Shown: positions 28,745 through 38,386, numbered from the stretch's first letter. The stretch: 64,000 bases of DNA from Peribacillus frigoritolerans (GCF_030676415.1 NZ_JAUUTW010000004.1:186001-250000), one strand, 5' to 3'. A program made the numbers and translations. Notes: a model not told the origin generated them from the sequence alone.

Positions 28745-28748
28745 ATTC

Positions 28749-29633
28749 TCATCCCCCCTGAGACTCTTTTCCTTTGACCATCTTATATAGAGAAGACGTC
28801 AGGGAATCACTTTTCCCTTTACTCTTTGCCTCCGAGAGGATATGACCCAAAATAGCATCAATTTCCGTTTTACGGCCATTTTCTAAATCTTTTAGCATGG
28901 ACGATCGATTTTCCGCAGTTGCCATACAAATGGATTTCACATGTTCAAATGACTCATCCTTATTTTGAACTTCCAAAATACAGGAGATTTCTTTAAAAAG
29001 ATCTTGAAATAATTGGTAGTAAAAGGAGTTAGTGATTAAACCGCCATTTTCCACACCAAGTATCGCTGTTAATGGATTTATCACGGCATTAACGACAAGC
29101 TTATCGATAAGCATCGAGTGAAAATCCTCACTCTTCGTAAAAGGAAAATGATCGATCCTTTCATTCACTAACGATAGTTGCTCAAGTTCCCCTTTAAAGG
29201 AAGCGATCCTTGTAATGCCGAGCCCTGTATGCTCCACGGTATTCTCGTCATGTTTCAATGCCCCATGCTCCACTACCCCCACATATATGGTCGGGGATTG
29301 AAGCTGCTTTAAATAAGAAATATGCCCATAGCCATTCTGCAAGAATAGCAATGGAACCTGAATACCTTCGATGCTAGGCAGTATTTGCGGCAGGTGATAT
29401 TGCTTGACGGCCAATATAAGAAGATCCACATCTGATATCCCATCATCCAGACCCTTAGAAATGATGCCTGTCAGCAGCCTGCTTTCACCATCCGCAATAA
29501 GTCGGATTCCATCACATTGGATGATGGACGCCTGATCCGCAGTATGTGTATAGAGAGTCACACTATGCTTTTCACTTAAATGAGACGCAAACAGCAGCCC
29601 GATGGCCCCTCCCCCAATGATTCCAATTCTCAT
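28749..29633 (-). CDS. panE: 2-dehydropantoate 2-reductase family protein
   Basis: A ketopantoate reductase that makes D-pantoate with NADPH for coenzyme A synthesis. The 294-aa product starts MRIGIIGGGAIGLLFASHLS, the Rossmann GXGXXG motif, followed by VDLLILAVKQYHLPQ with a conserved lysine and a C-terminal helical domain with LVVNAVINPLTAILGVENG. GGAAGGG precedes the ATG. The position matches ylbQ of B. subtilis. Several PanE-like proteins can coexist in one genome, so the exact substrate is inferred. Confidence 0.88.
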   Translation of the reverse strand: MRIGIIGGGAIGLLFASHLSEKHSVTLYTHTADQASIIQCDGIRLIADGESRLLTGIISKGLDDGISDVDLLILAVKQYHLPQILPSIEGIQVPLLFLQNGYGHISYLKQLQSPTIYVGVVEHGALKHDENTVEHTGLGITRIASFKGELEQLSLVNERIDHFPFTKSEDFHSMLIDKLVVNAVINPLTAILGVENGGLITNSFYYQLFQDLFKEISCILEVQNKDESFEHVKSICMATAENRSSMLKDLENGRKTEIDAILGHILSEAKSKGKSDSLTSSLYKMVKGKESQGG

Positions 29634-29837
29634 AATACCCTTCCTTACTTTTTGAAATATATTTACTATTTTATCACATTATCTTTTTTATCCTGCACCA
29701 ATTTTCCATCGTTGGAAAACGCCGCCAATCTGATTGAATGAACTTGAACTGCCATCAATAAGGCTCACCATAAATATCAAGGGAAAGAATGATTAATACT
29801 CCATTGAAGATATTTTCTTCTTTAAGCGTTAATTTAA
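29634..29837. other. panE-ylbP intergenic region, promoter-distal part
   Basis: No gene is visible in this part of the 461-bp divergent gap. The rest (29838-30080) is a decayed reading frame described separately. TGGTATATT at 29838-29846 could serve as an extended -10 for rightward transcription. Confidence 0.4.
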
Positions 29838-30080
29838 TGGTATATTAGATACGAAAAGCTTAGCCAATTTGAAGACTTTATAGGAACAAAAGATAACTCC
29901 AATCTCAACCCACGGGAAATTGAAGGGAAAAGGGCGGGGGATAAAAGGCTATAAGCGTTTAGTCAGCTGGGATAAGTCGATGATGTCATACTAGATTTAA
30001 CCTAAGCTGAAATTCCACATGGTAAAGATCAGTGGGATGACTTTCAAAGGTTACTATCGGAAGAGGTTTATCAGAATTAA
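29838..30080 (+). pseudogene. Decayed protein-coding remnant upstream of ylbP
   Basis: One plus-strand frame reads like real protein but is broken by three TAA stops (29952, 29973 and 30003). The pieces are YEKLSQFEDFIGTKDNSNL continuing NPREIEGKRAGDKRL, then AFSQLG, VDDVILDLT, and AEIPHGKDQWDDFQRLLSEE ending VYQN and a final TAA at 30078-30080. Frame is kept throughout without frameshift. The composition (charged, amphipathic, W and F residues) is unlike random AT-rich intergenic DNA. It ends 14 bases before the ylbP start codon. I do not recognise the family. Confidence 0.55.
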
Positions 30081-30094
30081 GGGGGAGCTTTTTT

Positions 30095-30583
30095 ATGGAA
30101 TACAAGGTGGAACGATTACTTGTAAATTTTAAAACGCTTGAGGAATTCAAAAAATTCAAAGAATACGGGATACAGGAACTGTCCATGCTAGATGATTTAG
30201 AGGGTAACATCATCGAAAATGACAGCCAATCACCTTTTTACGGAATCTTTTATGGCGACAAACTTGTAGCCCGCATGAGCCTGTATAAAAGAAGCGCTAA
30301 ATTCGACCAGTATTTTGACAATTCCAGGGACTTCCTTGTTCTTTGGAAACTTGAAGTCCTGCCTAACTATCAGAAAAAAGGTTATGGAAGAGCTTTGGTC
30401 GAATTCGCCAAAAGCCTGAACATGCCTATCAAAACCAACCCAAGAGTTCATTCACAAGACTTTTGGAAAAAGATGGGTTTTTCTGCTGTTTCCTATGATT
30501 TGGACAGGGACCTCGGAGAAAACCCGCTGATTTGGAGCCCATTTGACATACAAGATAATAAAGAAATAGATACACAAGAATAA
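30095..30583 (+). CDS. ylbP: YlbP, GNAT-family acetyltransferase
   Basis: A 162-aa GNAT-fold N-acetyltransferase. The acetyl-CoA site motif A is visible as LWKLEVLPNYQKKGYGRALVEFAK (about residues 87-110, QKKGYG being the R/Q-x-x-G-x-G/A signature), and the end reads DFWKKMGF as in GNAT proteins. The substrate is unknown. GGGGGAG lies 6 bases before the ATG. It is transcribed divergently from panE and convergently with ylbO, and a decayed frame lies immediately upstream. Confidence 0.88.
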   Translation: MEYKVERLLVNFKTLEEFKKFKEYGIQELSMLDDLEGNIIENDSQSPFYGIFYGDKLVARMSLYKRSAKFDQYFDNSRDFLVLWKLEVLPNYQKKGYGRALVEFAKSLNMPIKTNPRVHSQDFWKKMGFSAVSYDLDRDLGENPLIWSPFDIQDNKEIDTQE

Positions 30584-30595
30584 GGAAATATCAAG

Positions 30596-30629
30596 AAAAT
30601 GCGGGCGGATTTTCCCACCCGCATTTTTT
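30596..30629. terminator. Bidirectional terminator between ylbP and ylbO
   Basis: ATGCGGGCGG and CCACCCGCAT form a 10-bp stem with one mismatch (G-U in the minus-strand transcript), flanked by AAAA and TTTTTT. It serves the convergent genes ylbP and ylbO. Confidence 0.85.
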
Positions 30630-31248
30630 ATTTATTGACTCTTTCCAGATTACCATTCTTATCCATTTGAAAACTCACCTTCGGGTTCGCCTTTTCGTCC
30701 TCTTGTACACTAAGTTTTCTTGCGCGCTCCATAATCTGCATTAACGCACGATAATCTTCCTCAACAGCTTTCAGGTTTTCTTTAAGCAAAACATTCTCTT
30801 CCAGTAATCGGACATTTTCCCGTTCAAGAAATAGGGACCGCTCAGAAATCCGTTCTTTTTCCTTATTATCAAGCTGAAAGAATTCATCCATTTTGGTTAA
30901 ATATAATATAACTTCCTGAAGGGTAATAGATTCTTTATCTTCATGCTCGGTCGTCTTTTCTTCAATCGTGACATTTTCCACCGCTGCAACCGAATCCCTT
31001 TCCATTTCAGGGTTATTGACTACCTGTTCTTTCCTTTGTTTTTTCGCCAGCTCTATCCCTGATTTATATTGCTTCCTTACAAATGAATTCCAACGGAACC
31101 CACAAGCAGCAGATGTCCTCGATAACTGTTTCCCCACTTCTTCAAACGCCTTTAATTGTGTACTGCCTTCTCGTATATGCCTTAGTACCACTTCAGCCAA
31201 CAACAGATCCTCATCATGAGTCCATGCATCTTGTCTCGCAATCGTCAT
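30628..31248 (-). CDS. ylbO: YlbO, RsfA-family prespore transcription factor
   Basis: A 206-aa protein of the RsfA family of sporulation regulators. It has an N-terminal Myb/SANT-like domain ([20 protein letters not shown], then [17 protein letters not shown], with [12 protein letters not shown]) and a C-terminal coiled coil (about residues 100-180). The frame runs to TTG at 31266, but ATG at 31248 has GGGAGGT ahead and matches homologues. In B. subtilis the family modulates sigma-F/sigma-E-dependent genes; that is family knowledge. Confidence 0.9.
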   Translation of the reverse strand: MTIARQDAWTHDEDLLLAEVVLRHIREGSTQLKAFEEVGKQLSRTSAACGFRWNSFVRKQYKSGIELAKKQRKEQVVNNPEMERDSVAAVENVTIEEKTTEHEDKESITLQEVILYLTKMDEFFQLDNKEKERISERSLFLERENVRLLEENVLLKENLKAVEEDYRALMQIMERARKLSVQEDEKANPKVSFQMDKNGNLERVNK

Positions 31249-31326
31249 CTCTCTACCTCCCAGCAAGTTTTAATTCATAATATGCACATGCTAGGAAAGA
31301 TAGAAGATATATAGAGCGTGTAATAT

Positions 31327-32091
31327 TTATTTTTTCTTATTTAAAAAACGATCGACTGCAGCATGATGCTCATCACTCGCCCACAGTTTAGAACATTCCC
31401 GGATTTCCGCATCCATTCTTCCTTTTAGCCCGCTACCCTGCCATTTATGGACCAGCAAGCGTTTATAGGCCATCAATACCCCTGTCTCATGGCGAAGAAA
31501 ATCTTCCGCGAACCTTTCCCATCCATCTGTACCTTCTCCAACTATCTCATCTACGAAACCAAATTCCTTTGCTTCCTCAGCTTTATGTATTTTTGCATCC
31601 AATAATAGCTTTAGCGCTTTTTGCTCTGGTATTTTTTCAAGTAAAAGTGAAGCTCCGCCCCAGCCTGTCGTTATCCCTAGTGTACCTTGTACAAACCCTA
31701 GCTTAACTTCGCTCTTTGCTAACCTGAAATCACAAGCTGTCGCTATTTCACATCCCCCGCCGAAAGCACTTCCATTGATGAGCGCTATTGTTGGTTTTGG
31801 GAAAACTGCTAGTTTATACAGAATTTCACCCATTTTCGATAACATAGCAAAGGCCTCTTCTTCTGTATGCAAATCCTGAAATTCCCTTAGATCCCCACCT
31901 GAACAGAATGCCTCAGAGCCCGCCCCTGTTAGGACTAGCAACTTAACTTCATCATCGCATGCAGCTTCTGACAATATCGACTCAAGTTCGTCCATCAATT
32001 GATAATTCACGGCATTCCTTTTCTCCGGTCTATTAAATAGGAGCTTCATGAAACCGCGTTTATCTTTTTCAACTTCAATCACCTGATCCAT
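31327..32091 (-). CDS. Enoyl-CoA hydratase/isomerase family protein
   Basis: A 254-aa crotonase-fold enzyme acting on acyl-CoA thioesters. LFNRPEKRNAVNYQLMDEL, the oxyanion-hole segment AFCSGGDLREF and NGSAFGGGCEIATACDFRLA are visible. The two catalytic glutamates of classical hydratases are not both obvious, so the reaction is open. The frame is open to 32169, but that would overlap the rpmF terminator; ATG at 32091 with GGAGAAGG before it is preferred. It lies between rpmF and ylbO; B. subtilis has no such gene there. Confidence 0.88.
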   Translation of the reverse strand: MDQVIEVEKDKRGFMKLLFNRPEKRNAVNYQLMDELESILSEAACDDEVKLLVLTGAGSEAFCSGGDLREFQDLHTEEEAFAMLSKMGEILYKLAVFPKPTIALINGSAFGGGCEIATACDFRLAKSEVKLGFVQGTLGITTGWGGASLLLEKIPEQKALKLLLDAKIHKAEEAKEFGFVDEIVGEGTDGWERFAEDFLRHETGVLMAYKRLLVHKWQGSGLKGRMDAEIRECSKLWASDEHHAAVDRFLNKKK

Positions 32092-32157
32092 GTAAACACC
32101 TTCTCCAAAATCATCGGAAAACATAGATGATTCAAAATATTCTGCCAAATTCATTTG

Positions 32158-32188
32158 TAAAAAAAGCACAGAGAAAAATCCCTGCGCT
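32158..32188 (-). terminator. Terminator of the ylbN-rpmF operon
   Basis: On the minus strand AGCGCAGGGA and TCTCTGTGCT pair over 10 bp with two G-U pairs, followed by TTTTTTT. The hairpin supports the shorter start of the downstream crotonase gene. Confidence 0.8.
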
Positions 32189-32239
32189 TTGATTAGCGTG
32201 TTGCATCAAGAAAGCAAAGCTCTCAAGTAGGTCAAGAAA

Positions 32240-32413
32240 TTATTTTGCGACAACTTCTTTTCCTTTATATGTTCCACATTCTTTACAAACGTGATGTGAA
32301 AGAGTCATTCCACCACAGCTCGGGCATTCTACCATACCAGGTACTTGAAGCTTGAAGTGCGTACGACGTTTTCTTTTTACAGTTTTCGACGTTCTTCTAA
32401 AAGGTACAGCCAT
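32240..32413 (-). CDS. rpmF: Ribosomal protein L32
   Basis: A 57-aa large-subunit protein. It begins [19 protein letters not shown] after the initiator Met and carries a zinc ribbon CPSCGG...CKECG, so it is the C+ zinc-containing paralogue. The track of codons reaches a GTG at 32422, but ATG at 32413 follows AAGGAGGTG at good spacing and gives the conserved start. It follows ylbN in the widespread yceD-rpmF pair and is ended by a terminator. Confidence 0.98.
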   Translation of the reverse strand: MAVPFRRTSKTVKRKRRTHFKLQVPGMVECPSCGGMTLSHHVCKECGTYKGKEVVAK

Positions 32414-32478
32414 TATTCCCACCTCCTTAAAAAATATAAAAAAGCTGGAAAAATCGGATTAACGATTTTTCGTTCCAA

Positions 32479-33000
32479 TCAAGATTCTTTATTGTTGTCA
32501 AAAAAGTCGGCAAGCTTTGCAAATCTCGGATCAACCTTATGCTCATTTTCCTCTTCAGAAATAAGAGCCCAGTCTTTCCCGGATTGAGGAGCAGCTTCGT
32601 TCGAATCGACATCCTCACAAAAAACCTGCATCGGAATTTCTAGCAATAAATTTTCTTTAATTACCGGTATTAGGTCTACAACGTCACCTTCCACAACAGT
32701 GACATCATCTCCGTAGAAATCAGCGTCATCTGCCTTTAAAAGAAAGGTTTCCTTTGTATCAATATCAATCGGATATTTAACGTCTACCAGTGTACGGGAG
32801 CAAGGTAATGTTAATTCACCTGAAAGATGCAAGTGAAAAGTAATCTCGGTCGAACTGATATCAGCTCTTCCTGCTACTCTGATCGGAGAAACATCGCGAA
32901 TTTGCGGGTCTCTTTCTCTAATGTCCAAGACATCCACCAGTTCATCAAACCGTAAATCTTTGTCCCGAATTTTTTGAAGTTGACTAATCGTCCATTTCAA
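32479..33000 (-). CDS. ylbN: YlbN, YceD/DUF177-family protein
   Basis: A 173-aa DUF177 (YceD) protein. The family is almost always next to rpmF and is linked to 23S rRNA or ribosome accumulation in plants and bacteria. It reads GRADISSTEITFHLHLSGEL, then LPCSRTLVDVKYPIDI with the conserved cysteine, and a C-terminal EDWAL-like segment (GKDWALISEEE) before DPRFAKLADFF. The TTG start at 33000 is preceded by GAGGTG 7 bases upstream. It is divergent from tmcAL. Confidence 0.92.
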   Translation of the reverse strand: MKWTISQLQKIRDKDLRFDELVDVLDIRERDPQIRDVSPIRVAGRADISSTEITFHLHLSGELTLPCSRTLVDVKYPIDIDTKETFLLKADDADFYGDDVTVVEGDVVDLIPVIKENLLLEIPMQVFCEDVDSNEAAPQSGKDWALISEEENEHKVDPRFAKLADFFDNNKES

Positions 33001-33220
33001 ATGAAATCACCTCAAGGCAACAAAAATAATTATAGCTTTCAATTATAAGTTTGTCAATATTTTTTCTTTACACTATAATGTAGTCATCCTAACTAATTGT
33101 CTAAGTTTAAGGATCATTTCAGAAACAAAAAATCCGGACGATTACTTATAGTAATTTTACTTGAAATACTATTTTAGCACTAAGTTGATAAAATACAAAG
33201 TTTTTCTCTGAGGTGAACGA

Positions 33221-34426
33221 ATGAAAGCTTGCGGTTTAGTAGTCGAATATAACCCTTTTCATAATGGACATGTTTTACATGCAAGAGAAAGTAGAGAAAA
33301 AACAGGGGCAGATGTTGTGGTGGCTGTTATGAGCGGGCCCTTCTTACAGCGTGGCGAACCCGCTATCGTCAGCAAGTGGACACGTGCCGAAATGGCTTTG
33401 AATGGCGGCATAGATCTTGTCATTGAGCTGCCCTATGCTTTCGCGACACAGAAGGCGGAAATATTTGCAAAAGGATCTATTTCCCTTTTAGAATCCCTTG
33501 GCTGTGACTCCTTTTGCTTCGGAAGCGAGGATGGCAGAATTGAACCGTTCATCACCGCCCACAGAATTCTTTCGGATAATTCCGCTGCATTCGATGCCGC
33601 AATTAAATCGGCTATGGATGCCGGTAATAGTTATCCGGCGAGTGCTGCCCAGGCTTATCGATCGATCATCAATGATGATGCGGGATTGGATTTGACGAAG
33701 CCAAATAATATTCTTGGAAAGGAATATGTAAGTGCTGCACTTTCAAACGGCTACTCCATTCGCCCATATACAATTCAAAGGGTCGCTGCCGGATACCATG
33801 AAACAAAGTTGTCCAAAGACCCTATTGCCAGCGCAACGGGGATACGTAAAGCTATCCATGAACACCAGGAATTACATTCTGTTTCCAGTTATATTCCTCA
33901 GCCGACGATGAGTGGTCTTGAGCAATATTTAACGCACTACCATGCCTTACATGACTGGGAAATGTATTGGCCCATGTTGAAATACCGAGTCTTTTCTTCC
34001 TCTTTAACCGAATTGGCAGGGATATACGAAATTGAGGAAGGCATAGAACACCGAATAAAGGAGATGGCCAAACAATCTTCGAGCTTTTCTGGATTCATGG
34101 CAGCACTGAAGACAAAACGCTACACATGGACACGACTACAACGGATGTGTGTCCATATATTGACCCATACATTAAAGGAACAGGTGATTCACAATGACCA
34201 ACCAGCCTATATCAGACTTCTTGGCATGAATGGCCGAGGACAAGAATATCTTCGCACTGTAAAAAAAGGCTTACCCCTCCCGCTCATCTCTAAACTTTCG
34301 TCCTATCAGAAGCAGGACATCGATACGGACTTGCGAGCGGCACAGGTGTATGCACTGGGCTTGCCCGAACCGCATCAAGCTGCATTGATGAAACGGGAAT
34401 ATGAATCTCCCATCATTTCCAAATGA
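33221..34426 (+). CDS. tmcAL: tRNA(Met) cytidine acetate ligase TmcAL (YlbM)
   Basis: An ATP-dependent enzyme that uses acetate to form N4-acetylcytidine at the wobble base of elongator tRNA-Met in Bacillus. The 401-aa product opens with GLVVEYNPFHNGHVLHA, the HXGH nucleotidyltransferase motif, then MSGPFLQRGEPAIVSKWTRA and PNNILGKEYVSAAL. GAGGTG precedes the ATG. It is transcribed divergently from ylbN and converges on ylbL, with a shared terminator between. Confidence 0.95.
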   Translation: MKACGLVVEYNPFHNGHVLHARESREKTGADVVVAVMSGPFLQRGEPAIVSKWTRAEMALNGGIDLVIELPYAFATQKAEIFAKGSISLLESLGCDSFCFGSEDGRIEPFITAHRILSDNSAAFDAAIKSAMDAGNSYPASAAQAYRSIINDDAGLDLTKPNNILGKEYVSAALSNGYSIRPYTIQRVAAGYHETKLSKDPIASATGIRKAIHEHQELHSVSSYIPQPTMSGLEQYLTHYHALHDWEMYWPMLKYRVFSSSLTELAGIYEIEEGIEHRIKEMAKQSSSFSGFMAALKTKRYTWTRLQRMCVHILTHTLKEQVIHNDQPAYIRLLGMNGRGQEYLRTVKKGLPLPLISKLSSYQKQDIDTDLRAAQVYALGLPEPHQAALMKREYESPIISK

Positions 34427-34478
34427 AGAATGGTTTAAGCTTGGCCCGTCCACCCTTTAGAGTAAACTCCTAATCATC

Positions 34479-34520
34479 AAAAAAAAGCGCAAACAGTAGA
34501 TGACTGCCTGCGCTTTTTTT
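34479..34520. terminator. Bidirectional terminator between tmcAL and ylbL
   Basis: AAAAAAAGCGCA..CAGT and ACTG..TGCGCTTTTTTT form an interrupted stem with A and T runs on the outside, serving both convergent genes. Confidence 0.85.
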
Positions 34521-35545
34521 CATTTTTCTTTTCCATTCAGTTTCGTTAAATAGGCTATTGCATCCTCAAAGTTGTCAACCGGCACGATCTTCATGTCCGT
34601 GTCGATATCCTTTGCTGCAATGAGTGCATCTTCATAATTCGAACCTGCTGCTCCGTTTTCATTTGGGGCAAAGAATATTTCGGCTCCAGATTTATCTGCT
34701 GCAACTATTTTCTGTTGGATCCCGCCAATTGGACCGACTGTCCCATCATCAGACAACGTTCCTGTACCAGCTATATCATAGCCATTTGTAAGATCGCCTT
34801 TTGTCAATTGATTATAAATCTCCAATGAAAACATTAAACCAGCTGAAGGACCGCCTATTTGTTCTGAATCTATGGCAATCGCCGGTTTTGTGGTCACTTT
34901 TCGGTTATCATCCAGCGAAATGCCTATTCCAACCCTATTTGGGTCATTTTTAAAAGGCTGCAATGCAAGAACGGCCGTTTTCTCCGTCTCTTCCCGCTTA
35001 TACACTATTTTAACTTCATCTCCAGCCTTCTTTCCGTTAATATAGTCCATGAATTCCTGTGCAGACTTGAATTTAACATCATCGACCTGAATGATTTGAT
35101 CGCCCGCTTTCAGCTCTTTAACTGCCGGCATTCCTTCTAGCACGTCCAAAACATATACACCCAGGTACTCGTAATCGACTTCTTTCCCAGCTTTTTCATA
35201 TGCGATCTGAATGGCATTATTTTTAGAACCATCCATTAAGTGCAGCTGCCTAATATTATATTCTTCATCTGTTTCATCTTCGCTTCGAATGGAGGTTTCC
35301 GGATAAAGCTCCTGATATTTGCTCCATTTCGCCAGCATGTAGGAATATATATTCGCCCGGCCCATCCTTACAGTGGTTAACATAAAGCTTCCTTTTGCTT
35401 CATCTCCTCCTGATACCTCAATGATTGGCTCCAATTCTTTAGCCATTCCTGGTTTAGATACATAAAAAGGTAGGGAATAAAGGGCTGATGCTATGAGAAG
35501 TATAGCCACCACCAGGAAAGTGCGTACATATATTTTACGGCTCAT
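34520..35545 (-). CDS. ylbL: YlbL, membrane-anchored PDZ-Lon (S16) protease
   Basis: A 341-aa protein: an N-terminal transmembrane anchor (about residues 7-27), an extracytoplasmic helical region, a PDZ domain (about residues 125-200, GDQIIQVDDVKFKSAQEFMD), and a Lon-type S16 domain with GGPSAGLMFSLEIYNQL (the catalytic Ser of PSAG). The catalytic Lys region is GGIQQKIVAADKSGAEIFFAP. In B. subtilis YlbL helps degrade the division inhibitor YneA. The start ATG 35545 overlaps the ylbK stop by 11 bases, with AAGGAG upstream. Confidence 0.94.
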   Translation of the reverse strand: MSRKIYVRTFLVVAILLIASALYSLPFYVSKPGMAKELEPIIEVSGGDEAKGSFMLTTVRMGRANIYSYMLAKWSKYQELYPETSIRSEDETDEEYNIRQLHLMDGSKNNAIQIAYEKAGKEVDYEYLGVYVLDVLEGMPAVKELKAGDQIIQVDDVKFKSAQEFMDYINGKKAGDEVKIVYKREETEKTAVLALQPFKNDPNRVGIGISLDDNRKVTTKPAIAIDSEQIGGPSAGLMFSLEIYNQLTKGDLTNGYDIAGTGTLSDDGTVGPIGGIQQKIVAADKSGAEIFFAPNENGAAGSNYEDALIAAKDIDTDMKIVPVDNFEDAIAYLTKLNGKEK

Positions 35546-36332
35546 CTTCAAAGGACTCCTTCCAAGTAACAATGCTCTGCTTAATTTGATCTATCTTTCC
35601 TCTTGCAGCTTCTTCTCCAATACTAATTATTTCCTGTACGTTTGTAAATGATTTCGAGCTGTATTTCTCAACCCTGGGGCGTATCATGACGTCTGAAGCA
35701 AACTCCCTGCTTTTAACCAGCTCCATTTGCAGGATATCGAGACTTTGCATGATGACGTCATAGATGGAGTTTATCTCCATATCCTGTTTCACGTGGGCTA
35801 CATCCACACCAATTATGATGTCTGCTCCCATATCTTTCACTACTGAAACAGGAACCCTGTCAACAACGCCGCCATCAACAAGCAGCCGGTTTCCGATTTT
35901 TTCAGGAGTGAAAATGCCGGGAATGGAGATGCTTGCCCTTACAGCCGGTGCGATGGGACCTTCCTGAAAAATGACTTTTTCCCCCGTTTTTATATCAGTG
36001 GCGACCACGGCCACAGGAATATCAAGTTCTTCAAATTTTTTACCATATGTAAATACCCTGATTAAATCCTTTGTCCGTTTACCCGAAATGAAGCCCATTT
36101 TAGGTATGGTGAAGTCTAAATAATACTTTCTCTTAAATGCACGGGACAACTTATACAGCCTCTCGATATCCGAACCCGCTCCATAAAATGCAGCCACCAT
36201 AGCTCCCATGCTGCTTCCAGCAATCATATCTATTGGAATGCCTTCTTGCTGTAATACCTTTATCACGCCAATATGTGCAAACCCCCTCGCTCCTCCTGAC
36301 CCAAGTGCAAGCCCGACCTTTGGTTTCGACAA
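35535..36332 (-). CDS. ylbK: YlbK, patatin-like phospholipase family protein
   Basis: A 265-aa patatin-like (RssA/NTE-type) serine hydrolase. GLALGSGGARGFAHIGV gives the oxyanion loop, IAGSSMGAMVAAFYG has the nucleophile in GSSMG, and LLVDGGVVDRVPVS has the catalytic Asp in DGG, so the Ser-Asp dyad is intact. The frame opens at 36377, but TTG at 36332 has GGGAGGG at good spacing and gives the family N-terminus. It overlaps ylbL. The natural lipid substrate is unknown. Confidence 0.93.
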   Translation of the reverse strand: MSKPKVGLALGSGGARGFAHIGVIKVLQQEGIPIDMIAGSSMGAMVAAFYGAGSDIERLYKLSRAFKRKYYLDFTIPKMGFISGKRTKDLIRVFTYGKKFEELDIPVAVVATDIKTGEKVIFQEGPIAPAVRASISIPGIFTPEKIGNRLLVDGGVVDRVPVSVVKDMGADIIIGVDVAHVKQDMEINSIYDVIMQSLDILQMELVKSREFASDVMIRPRVEKYSSKSFTNVQEIISIGEEAARGKIDQIKQSIVTWKESFEDEP

Positions 36333-36636
36333 AGATATCCCTCCCGCTATAACTAGTTCAAAATATTGAAATAACACTCATTCAAAGTTATGGTCTTAAA
36401 CGGATTTATAGAAGCATATTATTTATATTGACAGTGAAACAAGCACGGCAAATGTAAACTATGTAGCCAATGAAAAAGGCTGCATTGAAATTCCATTGTG
36501 CGGATCATTCTCATTTATATATGTCGGTACAATCCACATTCCATCATGCGCTTACTTTCGAGAAAAGGAAGTTCATATTTTATTATATACGAAACGAACT
36601 GCCCTTATTTAGTAACCTTCAAGAGGAGGCTGAATT
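36333..36636. other. Divergent gap between ylbK and ylbJ
   Basis: A divergent promoter region of 304 bp. A 40-codon plus-strand frame (from ATG at 36519) lacks a ribosome binding site and runs into the ylbJ leader, so I do not call it. I did not find a convincing sigma-E promoter for ylbJ by eye. Confidence 0.4.
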
Positions 36637-37854
36637 TTGCTAAAATCAAAATCTAAAACAGTACTGTTAGCTACCTCCGTCACGATGATGGCAGTTGGCT
36701 TGATCATCTTCCCCCAAGAATCCTTTGAAGCTTCCAAAGGCGGACTGAATATTTGGTGGACAATTGTTTTCCCTTCACTTCTACCTTTCTTGATTTTCTC
36801 GGAGTTATTAATCAGTTTTGGGGTTGTCAGGTTCATTGGCGTCATGCTTGAACCATTTATGCGTCCCTTATTCCGTGTACCAGGAGTAGGCGGTTTCGTT
36901 TGGGCGATGGGACTTGCATCAGGGTTTCCAGCTGGAGCGAAATTCACTGTAAGGCTTCGTCAGGAAGAACAATTGACCCGCATTGAAGCTGAAAGACTCG
37001 TTTGTTTTACTAATTCATCTAATCCATTGTTCCTGTTCGTTGCCGTTGCCGTTGGTTTTTTCCACAATCCTCATTTAGGTATCATCCTTGCACTTTCCCA
37101 CTACCTAGGAAATTTTTGTGTAGGTATCATCATGCGTTTTTACCGTTGGAAAGAAGAAAAATCCCATACAAAAGTAATGACCAAGCTCCCCTCCATAAGA
37201 CAAGCCTTTAGCCAAATGCATCGAACCAGAATAAAAGAAACAAGACCATTTGGCAGTTTACTTGGAGATGCGGTACTCTCATCCATTCAAACCCTATTAA
37301 TGATCGGGGGGTTCATCATTCTCTTTTCGGTGGTGAACAAGCTTTTATTTCATATGAACATTACCGAATTGCTAGCATCTGGGGTCGGAGGAATTTTACA
37401 TATTTTTAATTTCCCCAATTCCTTAAGCCTTCCCTTCATATCAGGCATGTTTGAAATGACTCTTGGTTCAAAATTAACCAGTACGGTCGAAGATGCGACA
37501 CTCTTTCAGCAAACTGTGATGACAAGTTTCATCTTAGCTTTCAACGGTTTCAGCATTCAAGCGCAAGTTGCCAGCATCATTGCCGCAACAGACATTCGTT
37601 TCACTCCCTTTTTTCTGGCTAGGATAGCACATGGCCTTCTGGCATCCATTATTACCGTCTTGCTTTGGGAACCATTCTATAAAGGCAATATGTACAGCGG
37701 CAGCCCGATAAACGCATTCCCAGTCAGTGGATCCGGTGAACACGCGAATTCCCTATATCAGAACATGCTTGATTTCGGCCCCATTCTAACACTCGTGTTT
37801 TTGTTCCTATACATCATCATATTTACCAAAAGGCTATTCAAAGGCCTTCCGTAA
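36637..37854 (+). CDS. ylbJ: YlbJ, sporulation integral membrane protein
   Basis: A 405-aa polytopic membrane protein of the nucleoside-transporter/gate (Spore_YlbJ) family. In B. subtilis it is sigma-E controlled and needed for a normal cortex. GGLNIWWTIVFPSLLPFLIF, GLASGFPAGAKFTVRLRQE and FTNSSNPLFLFVAVAVGFF are family signatures, with about eight hydrophobic segments. It starts with TTG at 36637 after AGAGGAGG. It converges on coaD with a shared terminator. Confidence 0.94.
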   Translation: MLKSKSKTVLLATSVTMMAVGLIIFPQESFEASKGGLNIWWTIVFPSLLPFLIFSELLISFGVVRFIGVMLEPFMRPLFRVPGVGGFVWAMGLASGFPAGAKFTVRLRQEEQLTRIEAERLVCFTNSSNPLFLFVAVAVGFFHNPHLGIILALSHYLGNFCVGIIMRFYRWKEEKSHTKVMTKLPSIRQAFSQMHRTRIKETRPFGSLLGDAVLSSIQTLLMIGGFIILFSVVNKLLFHMNITELLASGVGGILHIFNFPNSLSLPFISGMFEMTLGSKLTSTVEDATLFQQTVMTSFILAFNGFSIQAQVASIIAATDIRFTPFFLARIAHGLLASIITVLLWEPFYKGNMYSGSPINAFPVSGSGEHANSLYQNMLDFGPILTLVFLFLYIIIFTKRLFKGLP

Positions 37855-37858
37855 ACCG

Positions 37859-37893
37859 AAAAAAGAGCATTGCGCGTTGGCAATGCTCTTTTT
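37859..37893. terminator. Bidirectional terminator between ylbJ and coaD
   Basis: AAAAAGAGCATTGC and GCAATGCTCTTTTTT form a 13-14-bp stem with a short loop, flanked by A and T runs. Confidence 0.9.
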
Positions 37894-37894
37894 T

Positions 37895-38386
<492 letters not shown>

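Noticed and set aside
36519-36641. 40-codon plus-strand frame upstream of ylbJ
   Set aside because: No ribosome binding site, and its end overlaps the ylbJ Shine-Dalgarno sequence and start codon.
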